Origin: a candidate division TM6 bacterium UASB124
GTDB lineage: Bacteria; Babelota; Babeliae; Babelales; RVW-14
Length of the DNA stretch: 30,520 bases
Assembly: GCA_945872225.1 (NCBI GenBank)
Contig: CAMBZK010000001.1
Location: forward strand, 1-30,520
Direction of reading: 5' to 3'
This document shows positions 7,140 to 14,288 of this stretch, piece by piece (position 1 is the first letter of the stretch; every line of letters starts with the position of its first letter). The notes under the pieces are model-generated. The model saw only the letters and a program-made list of their open reading frames with translations. It did no database searches and was not told the origin of the DNA. A program made the translations under genes and the position numbers.

Positions 7140-8297
7140 ATGAGTATCAAAAATAGTAAAAAGCTGCTTAATGTAGCACTCTTTGGGGTAGCGATTTTTT
7201 CGGCTGGGCGATTATTTGCTGCATCAGGCGAACCTAGTCCTGCAAAAAAGCTTGCTGCATCAGGCGAACCTATTCCTGCAAAAAAGCTTGCTGTAGCACG
7301 TAAGATGCAGTCTGCTTACCGTGCCCACAAAGCAAAAACAGAATTTTATGCTCTGTGGGCACAAATTGCTGAGAGTGTAAACCTGCTAGAGAGTTATCTT
7401 CCTTCCGCATTTCTTACGGAGCAATTAGCATGGATCGATTCGCATTATAAAGACATAGAGAACAAACTGAATCGCGTTAAACTGTTGCGTTGGATTAACG
7501 AAACAGAGAGAGCTACGCTCATTGGGGCGTCTGAAGAAAAATTGAAGCACTTTAGACGTACTATAGATTCACGCAGAGCTTCTTCCTCAGTGCCTTCAGC
7601 AGGTGGTGCCTCAGCAGGGGCTAGTGATAGTGACTCTGAAGGCGCTGCAGGTGCTGGCAAAGCTACAGTGGTTGAAGATCCTTTATTACCTGTACAACGA
7701 CGAGTTGATAATTTTTTACGTCGCCGTGATAATGGTGAACTTAGAGGAGATCATGGAAGAGCTGAGCTACAAAACATCAGCGATGACTTAAGAGTAATAT
7801 ACGAAGGTGCTGGCTCTGCCGCTTATGATATTAAGGAGAAGATACATAATATCCTTAATAGGGGTAGCCGTAGTATATTTTCATATCACAGTACAGCCCT
7901 TTTTGGTAAAGAAGATAAATGTTTCAAATGGCTTTATGATCTTGATTCAGTAGCGCTGCCAGTAGCGCTGCCAGAGGTAGTTGCTCCTCTTACGCGTGCT
8001 GATATTAATTCGCTCTTGCGGCAACTAGAGGATTACATTTTGAAGATGAAGCCAGGCAATAGAGATCCTTTCGCCATGGCTTTGAAGACTCTGTCAGATA
8101 CTGAGCAAAATGTGAGGTTAGAAGCAGAAGAGAATCAGGCTATTAAAATAGGGACTGCCATTAGAACGCTAGAAGCAGAAGGAGCAATCAGGGAGGATCT
8201 AGCGAGAGAGCTCGCGAAGAGACTCAGCGACGCGAATGAATCTCTATATGTAATGAGGAGAGCGTTGGATGCGCAGCTGCGGAGATCGCGTAAATAA
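7140..8297 (+). CDS. Exported protein with N-terminal IQ-like motif, unknown function
   Basis: A 385-residue protein of no recognised family. It begins with a signal peptide (positive N-terminus, hydrophobic core LLNVALFGVAIF, then AGRLFAA). Two copies of a 12-residue unit (AASGEP-x-PAKKL) follow, then at residues 56-69 the segment MQSAYRAHKAKTEF. This fits the calmodulin-binding IQ pattern (hydrophobic-Q-x3-R-x4-K-x2-aromatic) apart from Ala in place of the usual Gly. The rest is charged and helical with a Ser/Ala/Gly-rich hinge near residues 148-175 and a coiled-coil-like C-terminus. The start has GGGAGAGGG immediately upstream, and a strong terminator follows. It lies alone between two identical tRNA-Ser genes on the other strand. 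An effector acting on a eukaryotic host is possible but unproven. Confidence 0.75.
   Translation: MSIKNSKKLLNVALFGVAIFSAGRLFAASGEPSPAKKLAASGEPIPAKKLAVARKMQSAYRAHKAKTEFYALWAQIAESVNLLESYLPSAFLTEQLAWIDSHYKDIENKLNRVKLLRWINETERATLIGASEEKLKHFRRTIDSRRASSSVPSAGGASAGASDSDSEGAAGAGKATVVEDPLLPVQRRVDNFLRRRDNGELRGDHGRAELQNISDDLRVIYEGAGSAAYDIKEKIHNILNRGSRSIFSYHSTALFGKEDKCFKWLYDLDSVALPVALPEVVAPLTRADINSLLRQLEDYILKMKPGNRDPFAMALKTLSDTEQNVRLEAEENQAIKIGTAIRTLEAEGAIREDLARELAKRLSDANESLYVMRRALDAQLRRSRK
7216..7287 (+). repeat. Two tandem 36-bp units within the exported-protein gene
   Basis: Units 7216-7251 and 7252-7287 differ at one base, and six bases of a third unit follow. They encode a 12-residue Pro/Ala/Lys unit just after the signal peptide. 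In-frame copy number change is possible by slippage. Confidence 0.9.
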
Positions 8298-8360
8298 ATT
8301 TTTTGGTTATCTATTCTAAGTTATGTTCCAGAATAATTTGAAGCGTTAAGAAGTCTAAAA

Positions 8361-8392
8361 GGGCCTGACAGTGTTTGTCAGGCCCTTTTTTT
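8361..8392 (+). terminator. Rho-independent terminator of the IQ-motif protein gene
   Basis: GGGCCTGACA pairs with TGTCAGGCCC over a five-base loop and is followed by seven T. On the other strand only four T follow, so it may also weakly end the tRNA transcript that arrives from the right. Confidence 0.9.
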
Positions 8393-8460
8393 ATCGAAGC
8401 ATAGGTAGTAATTTTGTTTAGCCCTGCCAGGCAATAGAAGAAGCTTGTTAGAGCAAAAAG

Positions 8461-8552
8461 TGGTGGAGAGAGGGAGATTCGAACTCCCGATCCCGTTTTC
8501 ACGGGATGACGGTTTTCAAGACCGTTGCATTCAACCACTCTGCCATCTCTCC
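8461..8552 (-). tRNA. tRNA-Ser (anticodon UGA), copy 2
   Basis: Identical base for base to the tRNA at 6821-6912, including encoded CCA. It is the last gene of a minus-strand tRNA run Arg(ACG), Ser(GCU), Ser(UGA), so this is probably the ancestral location and the left copy the derived one. Confidence 0.97.
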
Positions 8553-8605
8553 GTAAGAATTTTTTATAAAAGACTGGCCGTGCCAGCTGAAGCCTTAGCG
8601 AAAAC

Positions 8606-8697
8606 TGGTGGAGAGAGAGGGATTCGAACCCTCGATCCGGGTTACCCCAGATACTCGCTTAGCAGGCGAGTGCTTTCAGCCGCTCAGCCATCTCTCC
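8606..8697 (-). tRNA. tRNA-Ser (anticodon GCU)
   Basis: A serine tRNA with encoded CCA. The acceptor GGAGAGA/TCTCTCC is the same as in the UGA isoacceptor, the anticodon loop is CTGCTAA (GCU), and a long variable arm is present. It reads AGY serine codons. Confidence 0.97.
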
Positions 8698-8707
8698 ACA
8701 AAATATA

Positions 8708-8781
8708 TGCGCCCAAGAGGACTCGAACCTCTAACCTTCAGATCCGTAGTCTGATGCTCTATCCAATTGAGCTATGGGCGC
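8708..8781 (-). tRNA. tRNA-Arg (anticodon ACG)
   Basis: Acceptor GCGCCCA/TGGGCGC with discriminator A, anticodon loop CTACGGA (ACG), T loop TTCGAGT. CCA is not encoded, unlike the other tRNAs here. An ACG anticodon normally requires TadA conversion of A34 to inosine. It is the first gene of the tRNA run. Confidence 0.96.
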
Positions 8782-8786
8782 AAATT

Positions 8787-8817
8787 TTTATAAAAATCTC
8801 ATATTTTTTGATGTCAA
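8787..8817 (-). promoter_or_regulatory. Promoter of the tRNA-Arg/Ser/Ser run
   Basis: On the minus strand a perfect TTGACA -35 (8817-8812) and TATAAA -10 (8792-8787) are separated by 19 bases. The predicted start is almost exactly at the tRNA 5' end, so the transcript may be nearly leaderless. The long spacer lowers certainty. Confidence 0.45.
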
Positions 8818-8837
8818 AGGTGAAGGTAGTATATGAT
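8808..8837 (+). promoter_or_regulatory. Promoter for the DUF167 / F-protein genes
   Basis: TTGATG at 8808-8813 and TATGAT at 8832-8837 with an 18-base spacer, giving a leader of roughly 48 bases to the DUF167 start. Its -35 overlaps the -35 of the divergent tRNA promoter. Confidence 0.45.
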
Positions 8838-8891
8838 AACTTCTGTGCTTTGTCTCGTCTTTTTATCATTTTTTTTAAAAAAGGGGCTTTT

Positions 8892-9182
8892 ATGGCTACC
8901 ACGCTCGCACTTACGGTAATTCCCCAGGCTGGCAAACAAGAGTTATTGCAGACGGCTAAGGGCATTATTACCTGTCGTCTTAAGAGCCCACCAGAAGATG
9001 GTAAAGCTAATGCAGAGCTCGTTAAATTTTTAGCTAAAAAACTGTCAATTCCTCAGGCTGACGTGCGGATTATTCAAGGGCAAACGAGTCGAAAAAAAGT
9101 TATAACAATTAGCTCTCTTGATGAACAAACAACCTTAAAACGCCTTGGCATTGAGCAGCAACAACAGCTGCTTGCCAGATAA
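8892..9182 (+). CDS. DUF167 (YggU) family protein
   Basis: A 96-residue member of the conserved YggU/DUF167 family, whose biochemical function is not established. The diagnostic segment SPPEDGKANAELVKFLAKKL is present, followed by a G-x-x-SRKKVITI strand, and the length is normal for the family. The start at 8892 follows an AAAAAGGGG ribosome binding site; the open frame continues upstream through two tRNA genes but that extension is not coding. The type II secretion F-like gene begins eight bases after its stop, so the two are probably co-transcribed from the promoter near 8808. The pairing need not mean a shared function. Confidence 0.9.
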   Translation: MATTLALTVIPQAGKQELLQTAKGIITCRLKSPPEDGKANAELVKFLAKKLSIPQADVRIIQGQTSRKKVITISSLDEQTTLKRLGIEQQQQLLAR

Positions 9183-9190
9183 GGAGCGCT

Positions 9191-10396
9191 ATGCCTTTGT
9201 ATCGCTGGCAGGGAATGAGTGTCGATGGTAAAAAATGCAAAGGGGCGCTTGAGGCTACTAGTGGGCAAATGCTCCAGGGGTTGTTGCTTGGGCAAGGCAT
9301 AGCATTAATTGCCTGGCGTGAAGCCTCTCCGGGGTGGCGGTATGTGCAATCATGGCTGTATCGATCACCATCAGCATACGAGTGCCACCAATTATTTGCT
9401 CAACTAGGGTCATTTTTGCAAGCAGGCATAGCGTTAAAGCAAGCCTTACAGACGTTGGCATCTGTCCAGCAGAATCAGATACTGCGTCGTGATTTGCACG
9501 TTATGGCAGGAGCGCTTGACCAGGGGCATTCGCTGGCAATGGTCTTGCAGGGGTATGATTACGTGCCAGCCTACGTGCAACCACTTATTCAGACAAGCGA
9601 AGAGACCGGCACGCTTGGGGCAGCACTTGATACCATTAGTGCAATGACCTTGGCTGACAGTGAGTATGAAAAAACCATGCGTAACGCGTGCCTTGGTCCC
9701 CTTATGACGATAGTGGTTGCGTTAATTATTATGGGTGTGATTACGGTTGTTTTGATGCCGCAGTTTCAACAGTTGTATGTCCAGTGCAAAGTCCAGCCAC
9801 CAGCGCTTGTTGCTCTTGGAGCGAGCATTGCGGCTTTTTTCACCCCTAAAAAATTGATAGCAGGGCTGTCTATGGCTCTTGGGTTGTTGGTGTGCCTAAA
9901 AATTATGCGAAAGCAGTTATCGTTAATACCCCTGCTGGCGGGTTTGCCTGGCTTGCGCCGAGCACTTTTTAATGCCGATATATTGCGCTGGCTTACCATA
10001 ATGCATGCTTATGCGAGCAATGGGTTGCCTATTGTTGAGGCTTGCAAGGTTATGGGGCGCAGTACTCATAATCCTGAGGCTAAAAAGCTGATACAAGATA
10101 GTATTATGGCTTTAGAGGAGGGTAGGAGGCTTAGCGATGGATTCGCGCGAATGCAGCACCATAAAGCTATGGCATTGGTTTGCCCGCTGCTCAGTATTGG
10201 CGAAGAATCTGGCGATTTGGTACCGATGCTTGTTAAGGCAAAGCAGGAGCTTGCTGGTATTATTCAGCAACAAGCTCACTTATTTACAACATTGATTGGG
10301 CCGATCTTAACTATAGTAACTGGTTTGCTTATTGGGGGGCTGCTTCTAATGCTTTACTTGCCGATCATGCAGCTTGGGTCTTTAATAAAATTTTAA
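9191..10396 (+). CDS. Type II secretion system F / PilC family inner-membrane protein
   Basis: The inner-membrane platform protein of type II secretion or type IV pilus machines, which couples the assembly ATPase to pseudopilin polymerisation. The 401-residue length is typical. The N-terminal MPLYRWQG and two repeated F domains are visible: the first with QTSEETGTLGAALD, the second with LLSIGEESGDLVPML. Three long membrane segments are present, near residues 175-200, 220-240 and 370-395. An AAGGAG site precedes the start. No other secretion or pilus gene is in the window, so its ATPase and pseudopilins must be encoded elsewhere. Whether it serves secretion, pili or DNA uptake cannot be decided here. 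Confidence 0.93.
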   Translation: MPLYRWQGMSVDGKKCKGALEATSGQMLQGLLLGQGIALIAWREASPGWRYVQSWLYRSPSAYECHQLFAQLGSFLQAGIALKQALQTLASVQQNQILRRDLHVMAGALDQGHSLAMVLQGYDYVPAYVQPLIQTSEETGTLGAALDTISAMTLADSEYEKTMRNACLGPLMTIVVALIIMGVITVVLMPQFQQLYVQCKVQPPALVALGASIAAFFTPKKLIAGLSMALGLLVCLKIMRKQLSLIPLLAGLPGLRRALFNADILRWLTIMHAYASNGLPIVEACKVMGRSTHNPEAKKLIQDSIMALEEGRRLSDGFARMQHHKAMALVCPLLSIGEESGDLVPMLVKAKQELAGIIQQQAHLFTTLIGPILTIVTGLLIGGLLLMLYLPIMQLGSLIKF

Positions 10397-10405
10397 CCGT
10401 TTTCC

Positions 10406-10433
10406 TTGACCTTGTAGGGCTTTCTGTTAGCAT
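10406..10433 (+). promoter_or_regulatory. Possible promoter of tRNA-Leu
   Basis: TTGACC at 10406-10411 and TAGCAT at 10428-10433, 16-base spacer, about 24 bases upstream of the tRNA. Confidence 0.35.
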
Positions 10434-10456
10434 ATAGGCACGTTTATTCGTAGTGT

Positions 10457-10543
10457 GCCGAAGTGGCGAAATTGGTAGACGCACGGGACTCAAAATCCCG
10501 CGGTAGCGATACTGTGTCGGTTCGAGTCCGACCTTCGGCACCA
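10457..10543 (+). tRNA. tRNA-Leu (anticodon CAA)
   Basis: Acceptor GCCGAAG/CTTCGGC, D loop with AATTGGTAGACGC, anticodon loop CTCAAAA (CAA), long variable arm, T loop TTCGAGT, CCA encoded. It lies between the F-protein gene and the HIT gene and may be co-transcribed with the latter, whose start is 25 bases downstream. Confidence 0.97.
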
Positions 10544-10567
10544 TTCTTAGCTAGGAAAAGAGGTTTT

Positions 10568-10918
10568 ATGGCCGCTCCATCCTGTATTTTTTGCAAGATC
10601 ATCAGACAAGAAATACCTAGCGCTATAATCAAAGAGAATCAAGCTGCAATTGCTATTAAAGACATATCGCCAAGAGCGCCAGTTCACTATCTTATTATCC
10701 CTAAAATACATATCGAATCTGTTGCTCATATGAGTGACACAGAGGCGACGGTTGCCGCTCAAATGCTTATTTTGGCTCGCGATATTGCGGCAGATGCCGG
10801 TATTGTAGGATTCAACTTGATTACCAATAATGGTGCCAGTGCCGGGCAAAGTGTGATGCATATGCATGTGCATTTTTTGGCCGGAAAAGACATTTATGAG
10901 CATGGGTTAAGCCTGTGA
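10568..10918 (+). CDS. HIT family nucleotide hydrolase (HinT-like)
   Basis: A 116-residue histidine-triad protein. It opens with CIFCKIIRQEIPS, as in HinT-type proteins, and ends with the catalytic triad HMHVHF (H-x-H-x-H) followed by a GKD segment. HinT enzymes hydrolyse nucleoside phosphoramidates and aminoacyl-adenylates in the cytoplasm. A second Cys in CIFCK and a His in PKIHIES fit the zinc-binding form of the family. An AAGAGG site precedes the ATG. The stop overlaps the GTG start of the alpha/beta hydrolase gene by four bases (GTGA), suggesting coupled translation. Confidence 0.92.
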   Translation: MAAPSCIFCKIIRQEIPSAIIKENQAAIAIKDISPRAPVHYLIIPKIHIESVAHMSDTEATVAAQMLILARDIAADAGIVGFNLITNNGASAGQSVMHMHVHFLAGKDIYEHGLSL

Positions 10919-11880
10919 CAAATCGATACCAGCTAATCAAAAAAATTATTTTATACAGTCTTGCAAGCCTGATTATCAGTGGGGCTATTGTCCTGGGCAT
11001 ATCGTATCAAGTTCTTGCTGAGCTTACGTTTGCTGGTGACCGTGTTGTTTATGGCAAGCGCTTATCAGAGCTTGCGCAAGAGGTTCGCACTGAGTTGCTC
11101 ATGCGTCATGATCTTAAGCCTGTTTCATTTGAATCAACTGATGGTGTTATGCTTTCTGGCTTTTTAATCGAGCGTAAAAACGCGAAATATAATGCTGTGC
11201 TGTGCCATGGGTACCGTAGTGTTAAAGAATTTATGTACAGTTATATTGATCTGTTTCCTGATTGGAACATTCTATTATTTGATTTTCGCTCGCATGGTAA
11301 CAGTGATGGAAAGATAACTTCTCTTGGGTATCATGAATCCAAAGATGTGATTGCTGCAGCCAACTACCTAAAAACAGTTGCTAAGCAGCGTCAATTTGCT
11401 CATCTACCTATGGTTGTTTTGGGCTTTTCGATGGGGGGCGCAGCTGCTCTTAAGGCTGCAGAGGCTGAGCCAACATTGGCTGATGCCTTGATTATAGATT
11501 CAACCTATGCGCAGCTCAACAGTACTATTTTGAAAGCTTATTCGAGTAAGACGCTCTTGCCGTTTTATCCCTTTTTTCCGGTCATTACTTGGCTGTTTAA
11601 TTATCTTGCAGCCTGTGACATTTATCAAATGAACCCTGACGAATGCGTAAGGCACATTACAAAGCCTATTCTGTTTATTCATGCCGCAACAGACACGTAT
11701 GTTGCTTCAAAGAATGTTTTGCGCTTGTACGCGAATGTGCAAAATAAGCGCTCAAAAATATGGATAGGCCCGCCATGTAGGCATGGGTTATTGCATACAT
11801 TACAGCCTGATGAGTATCAGTATAAGGTTAAAAAGTTTTTAGCTAAGGCTTTTGCAGCGCGGGAAGTGGATGAGTCATAA
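10915..11880 (+). CDS. Membrane-anchored alpha/beta hydrolase
   Basis: A 321-residue serine hydrolase with one N-terminal membrane segment (residues ~10-33), so the catalytic domain probably sits outside the inner membrane. The nucleophile elbow is GFSMGG. The oxyanion region CHGYR follows the second strand, an acid is likely in HAATDTYV, and the catalytic His is probably in the CRHGLLH segment. The fold resembles the BAAT/peptidase-S9-like hydrolases annotated as alpha/beta hydrolase or YqkD/bem46 type; substrate unknown. The start is GTG, within the stop of the HIT gene. A bidirectional terminator follows 14 bases after the stop. Confidence 0.85.
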   Translation: MTNRYQLIKKIILYSLASLIISGAIVLGISYQVLAELTFAGDRVVYGKRLSELAQEVRTELLMRHDLKPVSFESTDGVMLSGFLIERKNAKYNAVLCHGYRSVKEFMYSYIDLFPDWNILLFDFRSHGNSDGKITSLGYHESKDVIAAANYLKTVAKQRQFAHLPMVVLGFSMGGAAALKAAEAEPTLADALIIDSTYAQLNSTILKAYSSKTLLPFYPFFPVITWLFNYLAACDIYQMNPDECVRHITKPILFIHAATDTYVASKNVLRLYANVQNKRSKIWIGPPCRHGLLHTLQPDEYQYKVKKFLAKAFAAREVDES

Positions 11881-11894
11881 AGATATATTGAGAC

Positions 11895-11929
11895 AAAAAA
11901 AAGACGCATAGAATATGCGTCTTTTTTTT
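11895..11929. terminator. Bidirectional terminator between the hydrolase and lipoprotein genes
   Basis: GACGCATA pairs with TATGCGTC over a three-base loop, flanked by eight A on the left and eight T on the right. It can stop transcription from both sides of these convergent genes. Confidence 0.92.
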
Positions 11930-11959
11930 ACAAAAGTAGAGAGCAATCAAGCGTCTTGC

Positions 11960-12196
11960 TTATGCCTTGCTTTCTTCGCTTGGCATATCATTTTGAGCGG
12001 TTGCAGGAACTTCTTCTACAGGAGCTTCTGTTTCTGCTACAGGAGCAACGTCGGTGTTTTCTGCGACTTGTACGTTTTCTTGTACTTCAGCTGCAGCCAT
12101 GTCTTGCTCAGGCTTTGCTTCTTCAGCTCCGCCACAGGCGCTCAAAAGAGTCAACGCAGCAACAGCAGCAAGATTAAGGAACATATTTTTTTGCAT
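11960..12196 (-). CDS. Small acidic lipoprotein
   Basis: A 78-residue predicted lipoprotein. A short signal peptide ends in the lipobox LLSAC, followed by GG and then a low-complexity Ala/Glu/Val/Pro tail with no recognised domain. The first two residues after Cys are Gly, so outer-membrane sorting is likely by general rules. The ATG at 12196 has GGAG nine bases upstream; an in-frame TTG slightly upstream was not chosen. It follows the histidine kinase gene by 99 bases on the same strand and could be its last operon member or independent. Tails of this kind may act as flexible spacers; function unknown. Confidence 0.75.
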   Translation of the reverse strand: MQKNMFLNLAAVAALTLLSACGGAEEAKPEQDMAAAEVQENVQVAENTDVAPVAETEAPVEEVPATAQNDMPSEESKA

Positions 12197-12295
12197 GATA
12201 TGGATCTCCAATAGGAAATAAGATAATAAATATACATTTTGAAGAATACCAGCATACTACCGCAAGACACTGAAAAAGGGAATAAAAAAAACTTT

Positions 12296-14116
12296 TTACT
12301 CTTTATTTGCTGCCAGTGGCACGTTTTTAGGACGGTCTTGGTGTTGTGGGAGGTGGCATACAAATGTTGCGCCTTGCGTTGTAGGATCAAGAATTATTGA
12401 GCCACCAAGCTGCTTGAAGATTTGGTGTACAATAGCCAAGCCAAGCCCAAGATTTTTTTTATCGGTTGAGACGTAGGGCAAAAACAACGTCTCTCTTAAA
12501 TGTTTTGGGATCCCTGGTCCTGTGTCTGCATAGGTTATGGTAACGACGTTAGTTTGCTCATTTATGCCAAGGGTTACTGTTATCATCTGAATATTACTTT
12601 TGCTGTGCTGAAAAGCTCGTATGCTGTTATCAAGTAAGTTAATGAGTACAAGCTTTATTTTGGCTGCATCGGTGTACACGACAGGCAGCATAGAATTCTC
12701 AATAATAGTAAAAGTGATTGCTGGGTAGCTTGCGCGGTATAGTTTAAATACATCGCTAATAATGTGAGCTATGTGGTGAGGCGCAATGTGTACTGGGGGT
12801 AAAGATGCAAACTGCACGAAGTAATGAATCAATGTTTTTATCGTAGCAACTTGGTCAATAATAGTGTTTGTGCAGTCTTCAAAAAGTGGCTCTCCTTCGA
12901 GTTGCTTACTAAATTTACGTTGCAGTCGTTCTGTTGCCAGCTGAATTGGGGTCAGCGGGTTCTTAATTTCATGTGCAACTTGCTTGGCTGCTTCCTGCCA
13001 AATTTTTACTTTTTGCTCTTGCTCAATGCGCTGCTGCGCGATCATGAGTGCTTGTGTCATCTGGTTAAAAGCTTCTGCCAAAACCTGCAAATCGCTTTGC
13101 GGCAGTACCGGTACCGTAACACCAACCTCGCCATTTTGCAGTCGTTTTGTTGCCTCAAGTAGTTGAGCCAATGGTTTTGTTATCCCACGAGCTAGGTAAA
13201 AAGCTGCCCACAGTGATAAAAAAATAATAAGCAAGACCAGTAAGGCAAAAGAAAAAACATAAGAAAGCTGGATAGATCCTCGTAGTTGTCGCAGCATGGT
13301 GTAGTCATAGTGGGCGCTTTCGCTACTGATCAATGCGCTACGAATATTGGCTGGATAACGGTAAGCTAAGAGCACCCACCCATGAGGCGTTTGTTTTACC
13401 CAATAGAGTGATCCAAAAAAATCAAAAGCGCTGCCGCCGCGATGTTGGTGTAAGAGCTGTATAAACCGTTTACGTAAACTTTTGGTTGTGCGGTCATTAA
13501 GCTTTCTAAAGGCACGCCATAAGCTAGCTTCTTGTGCAAGTTGCGGCATCTTATTTTCTAGGATTAAAAAATCATAGAGCGTAACGTGTGCATTACGCGC
13601 AATACTGGCCCTGGTTTCTTCGGGATGAGTTTTGGATAGCATTGCAGCAAGCGTTTTTCCGGTTGCGGCAAGCTGCTCGCGTAGTTGCTTGGTATGCTCG
13701 CTATGGAGCTTGTTTGTATCAAAAAATACATTATCGAGACGTACTTGAAACCACTGGTTGATACTTTTGATAATGACCATCCCTGCCACACCCATGGTAA
13801 ATGTAGCTGGTAGGACTGAAAAAAGCATAAAGCTCAGCACCAAATTACGTGTAAAAATACTACCAGCTACACCGTTACGGCGCTCCATAAAGAGCTTTAT
13901 AGCGTGTCGTATGATCAAAAAAAGTAAAAGCCCCATGATCAATACGTGGGTATTGATCAGTAGAAAAAGAAAAACGCGGTTAATGCCACCGCCGATGAGA
14001 TGGTGCTTTTTTTGCACCAAAAACTCTGCCCATGAGGCTGTTGCAATGGTGATTGTACCGGCGATAATCCAGCTTAAGCGTTGTATGGTTTTATTCATGC
14101 ACACAGTCTGCACCAT
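12296..14116 (-). CDS. NtrY-like sensor histidine kinase
   Basis: A 606-residue membrane sensor kinase. Two N-terminal membrane helices (about 15-30 and 48-70) and another at ~90-117 precede an extracytoplasmic sensing region; a fourth (~283-310) leads into a HAMP domain (~305-360). The phosphoacceptor box AHEIKNPLTPIQLATERL has His at 382, matching NtrY-family kinases. The ATPase domain shows the N box (INLLDNSIR), DTGPGI at ~531-536 and GLGLAIV at ~556-562. NtrY partners with the regulator NtrX, but no response regulator is nearby, so it is an orphan in this window. The start is uncertain: ATG at 14116 or 14098, neither with a good ribosome binding site. The stimulus is unknown. Confidence 0.9.
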   Translation of the reverse strand: MVQTVCMNKTIQRLSWIIAGTITIATASWAEFLVQKKHHLIGGGINRVFLFLLINTHVLIMGLLLFLIIRHAIKLFMERRNGVAGSIFTRNLVLSFMLFSVLPATFTMGVAGMVIIKSINQWFQVRLDNVFFDTNKLHSEHTKQLREQLAATGKTLAAMLSKTHPEETRASIARNAHVTLYDFLILENKMPQLAQEASLWRAFRKLNDRTTKSLRKRFIQLLHQHRGGSAFDFFGSLYWVKQTPHGWVLLAYRYPANIRSALISSESAHYDYTMLRQLRGSIQLSYVFSFALLVLLIIFLSLWAAFYLARGITKPLAQLLEATKRLQNGEVGVTVPVLPQSDLQVLAEAFNQMTQALMIAQQRIEQEQKVKIWQEAAKQVAHEIKNPLTPIQLATERLQRKFSKQLEGEPLFEDCTNTIIDQVATIKTLIHYFVQFASLPPVHIAPHHIAHIISDVFKLYRASYPAITFTIIENSMLPVVYTDAAKIKLVLINLLDNSIRAFQHSKSNIQMITVTLGINEQTNVVTITYADTGPGIPKHLRETLFLPYVSTDKKNLGLGLAIVHQIFKQLGGSIILDPTTQGATFVCHLPQHQDRPKNVPLAANKE

Positions 14117-14150
14117 TTAATTACTTTGTCAATAATTCAGTCTGTATTTA

Positions 14151-14172
14151 AAACATGGCTTTTGCCATGTTT
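14151..14172. promoter_or_regulatory. Perfect inverted repeat between divergent genes
   Basis: AAACATGGC at 14151-14159 and GCCATGTTT at 14164-14172 form a 9-bp perfect stem with a four-T loop, with no T run after it on either strand. It lies between the kinase and the exported-protein gene and could be an operator or a leader hairpin. Confidence 0.5.
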
Positions 14173-14288
14173 GCGATGGTTTTGAGGGGGGCTTTTGCAT
14201 CCATTTTGCAAACCTGCTAGAGTTATTGAGCTTTAAAAAATGTTAGGGATAAAGCAAAGGCACTATGATCCTGTGGGAGGGGTTTTTC

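Noticed and set aside
7009..7140. 43-codon hydrophobic frame ending in TAATG overlap with the IQ-protein start
   Set aside because: The Phe/Ile/Leu richness follows from the A+T-rich bases, no ribosome binding site precedes it, and it covers the likely promoter. The overlap is probably chance.
8445..8891. Long open frame upstream of DUF167 reading through three tRNA genes on the other strand
   Set aside because: The bases are fully explained as tRNA-Ser(UGA), tRNA-Ser(GCU), tRNA-Arg and a divergent promoter region; DUF167 homology and ribosome binding site begin at 8892.
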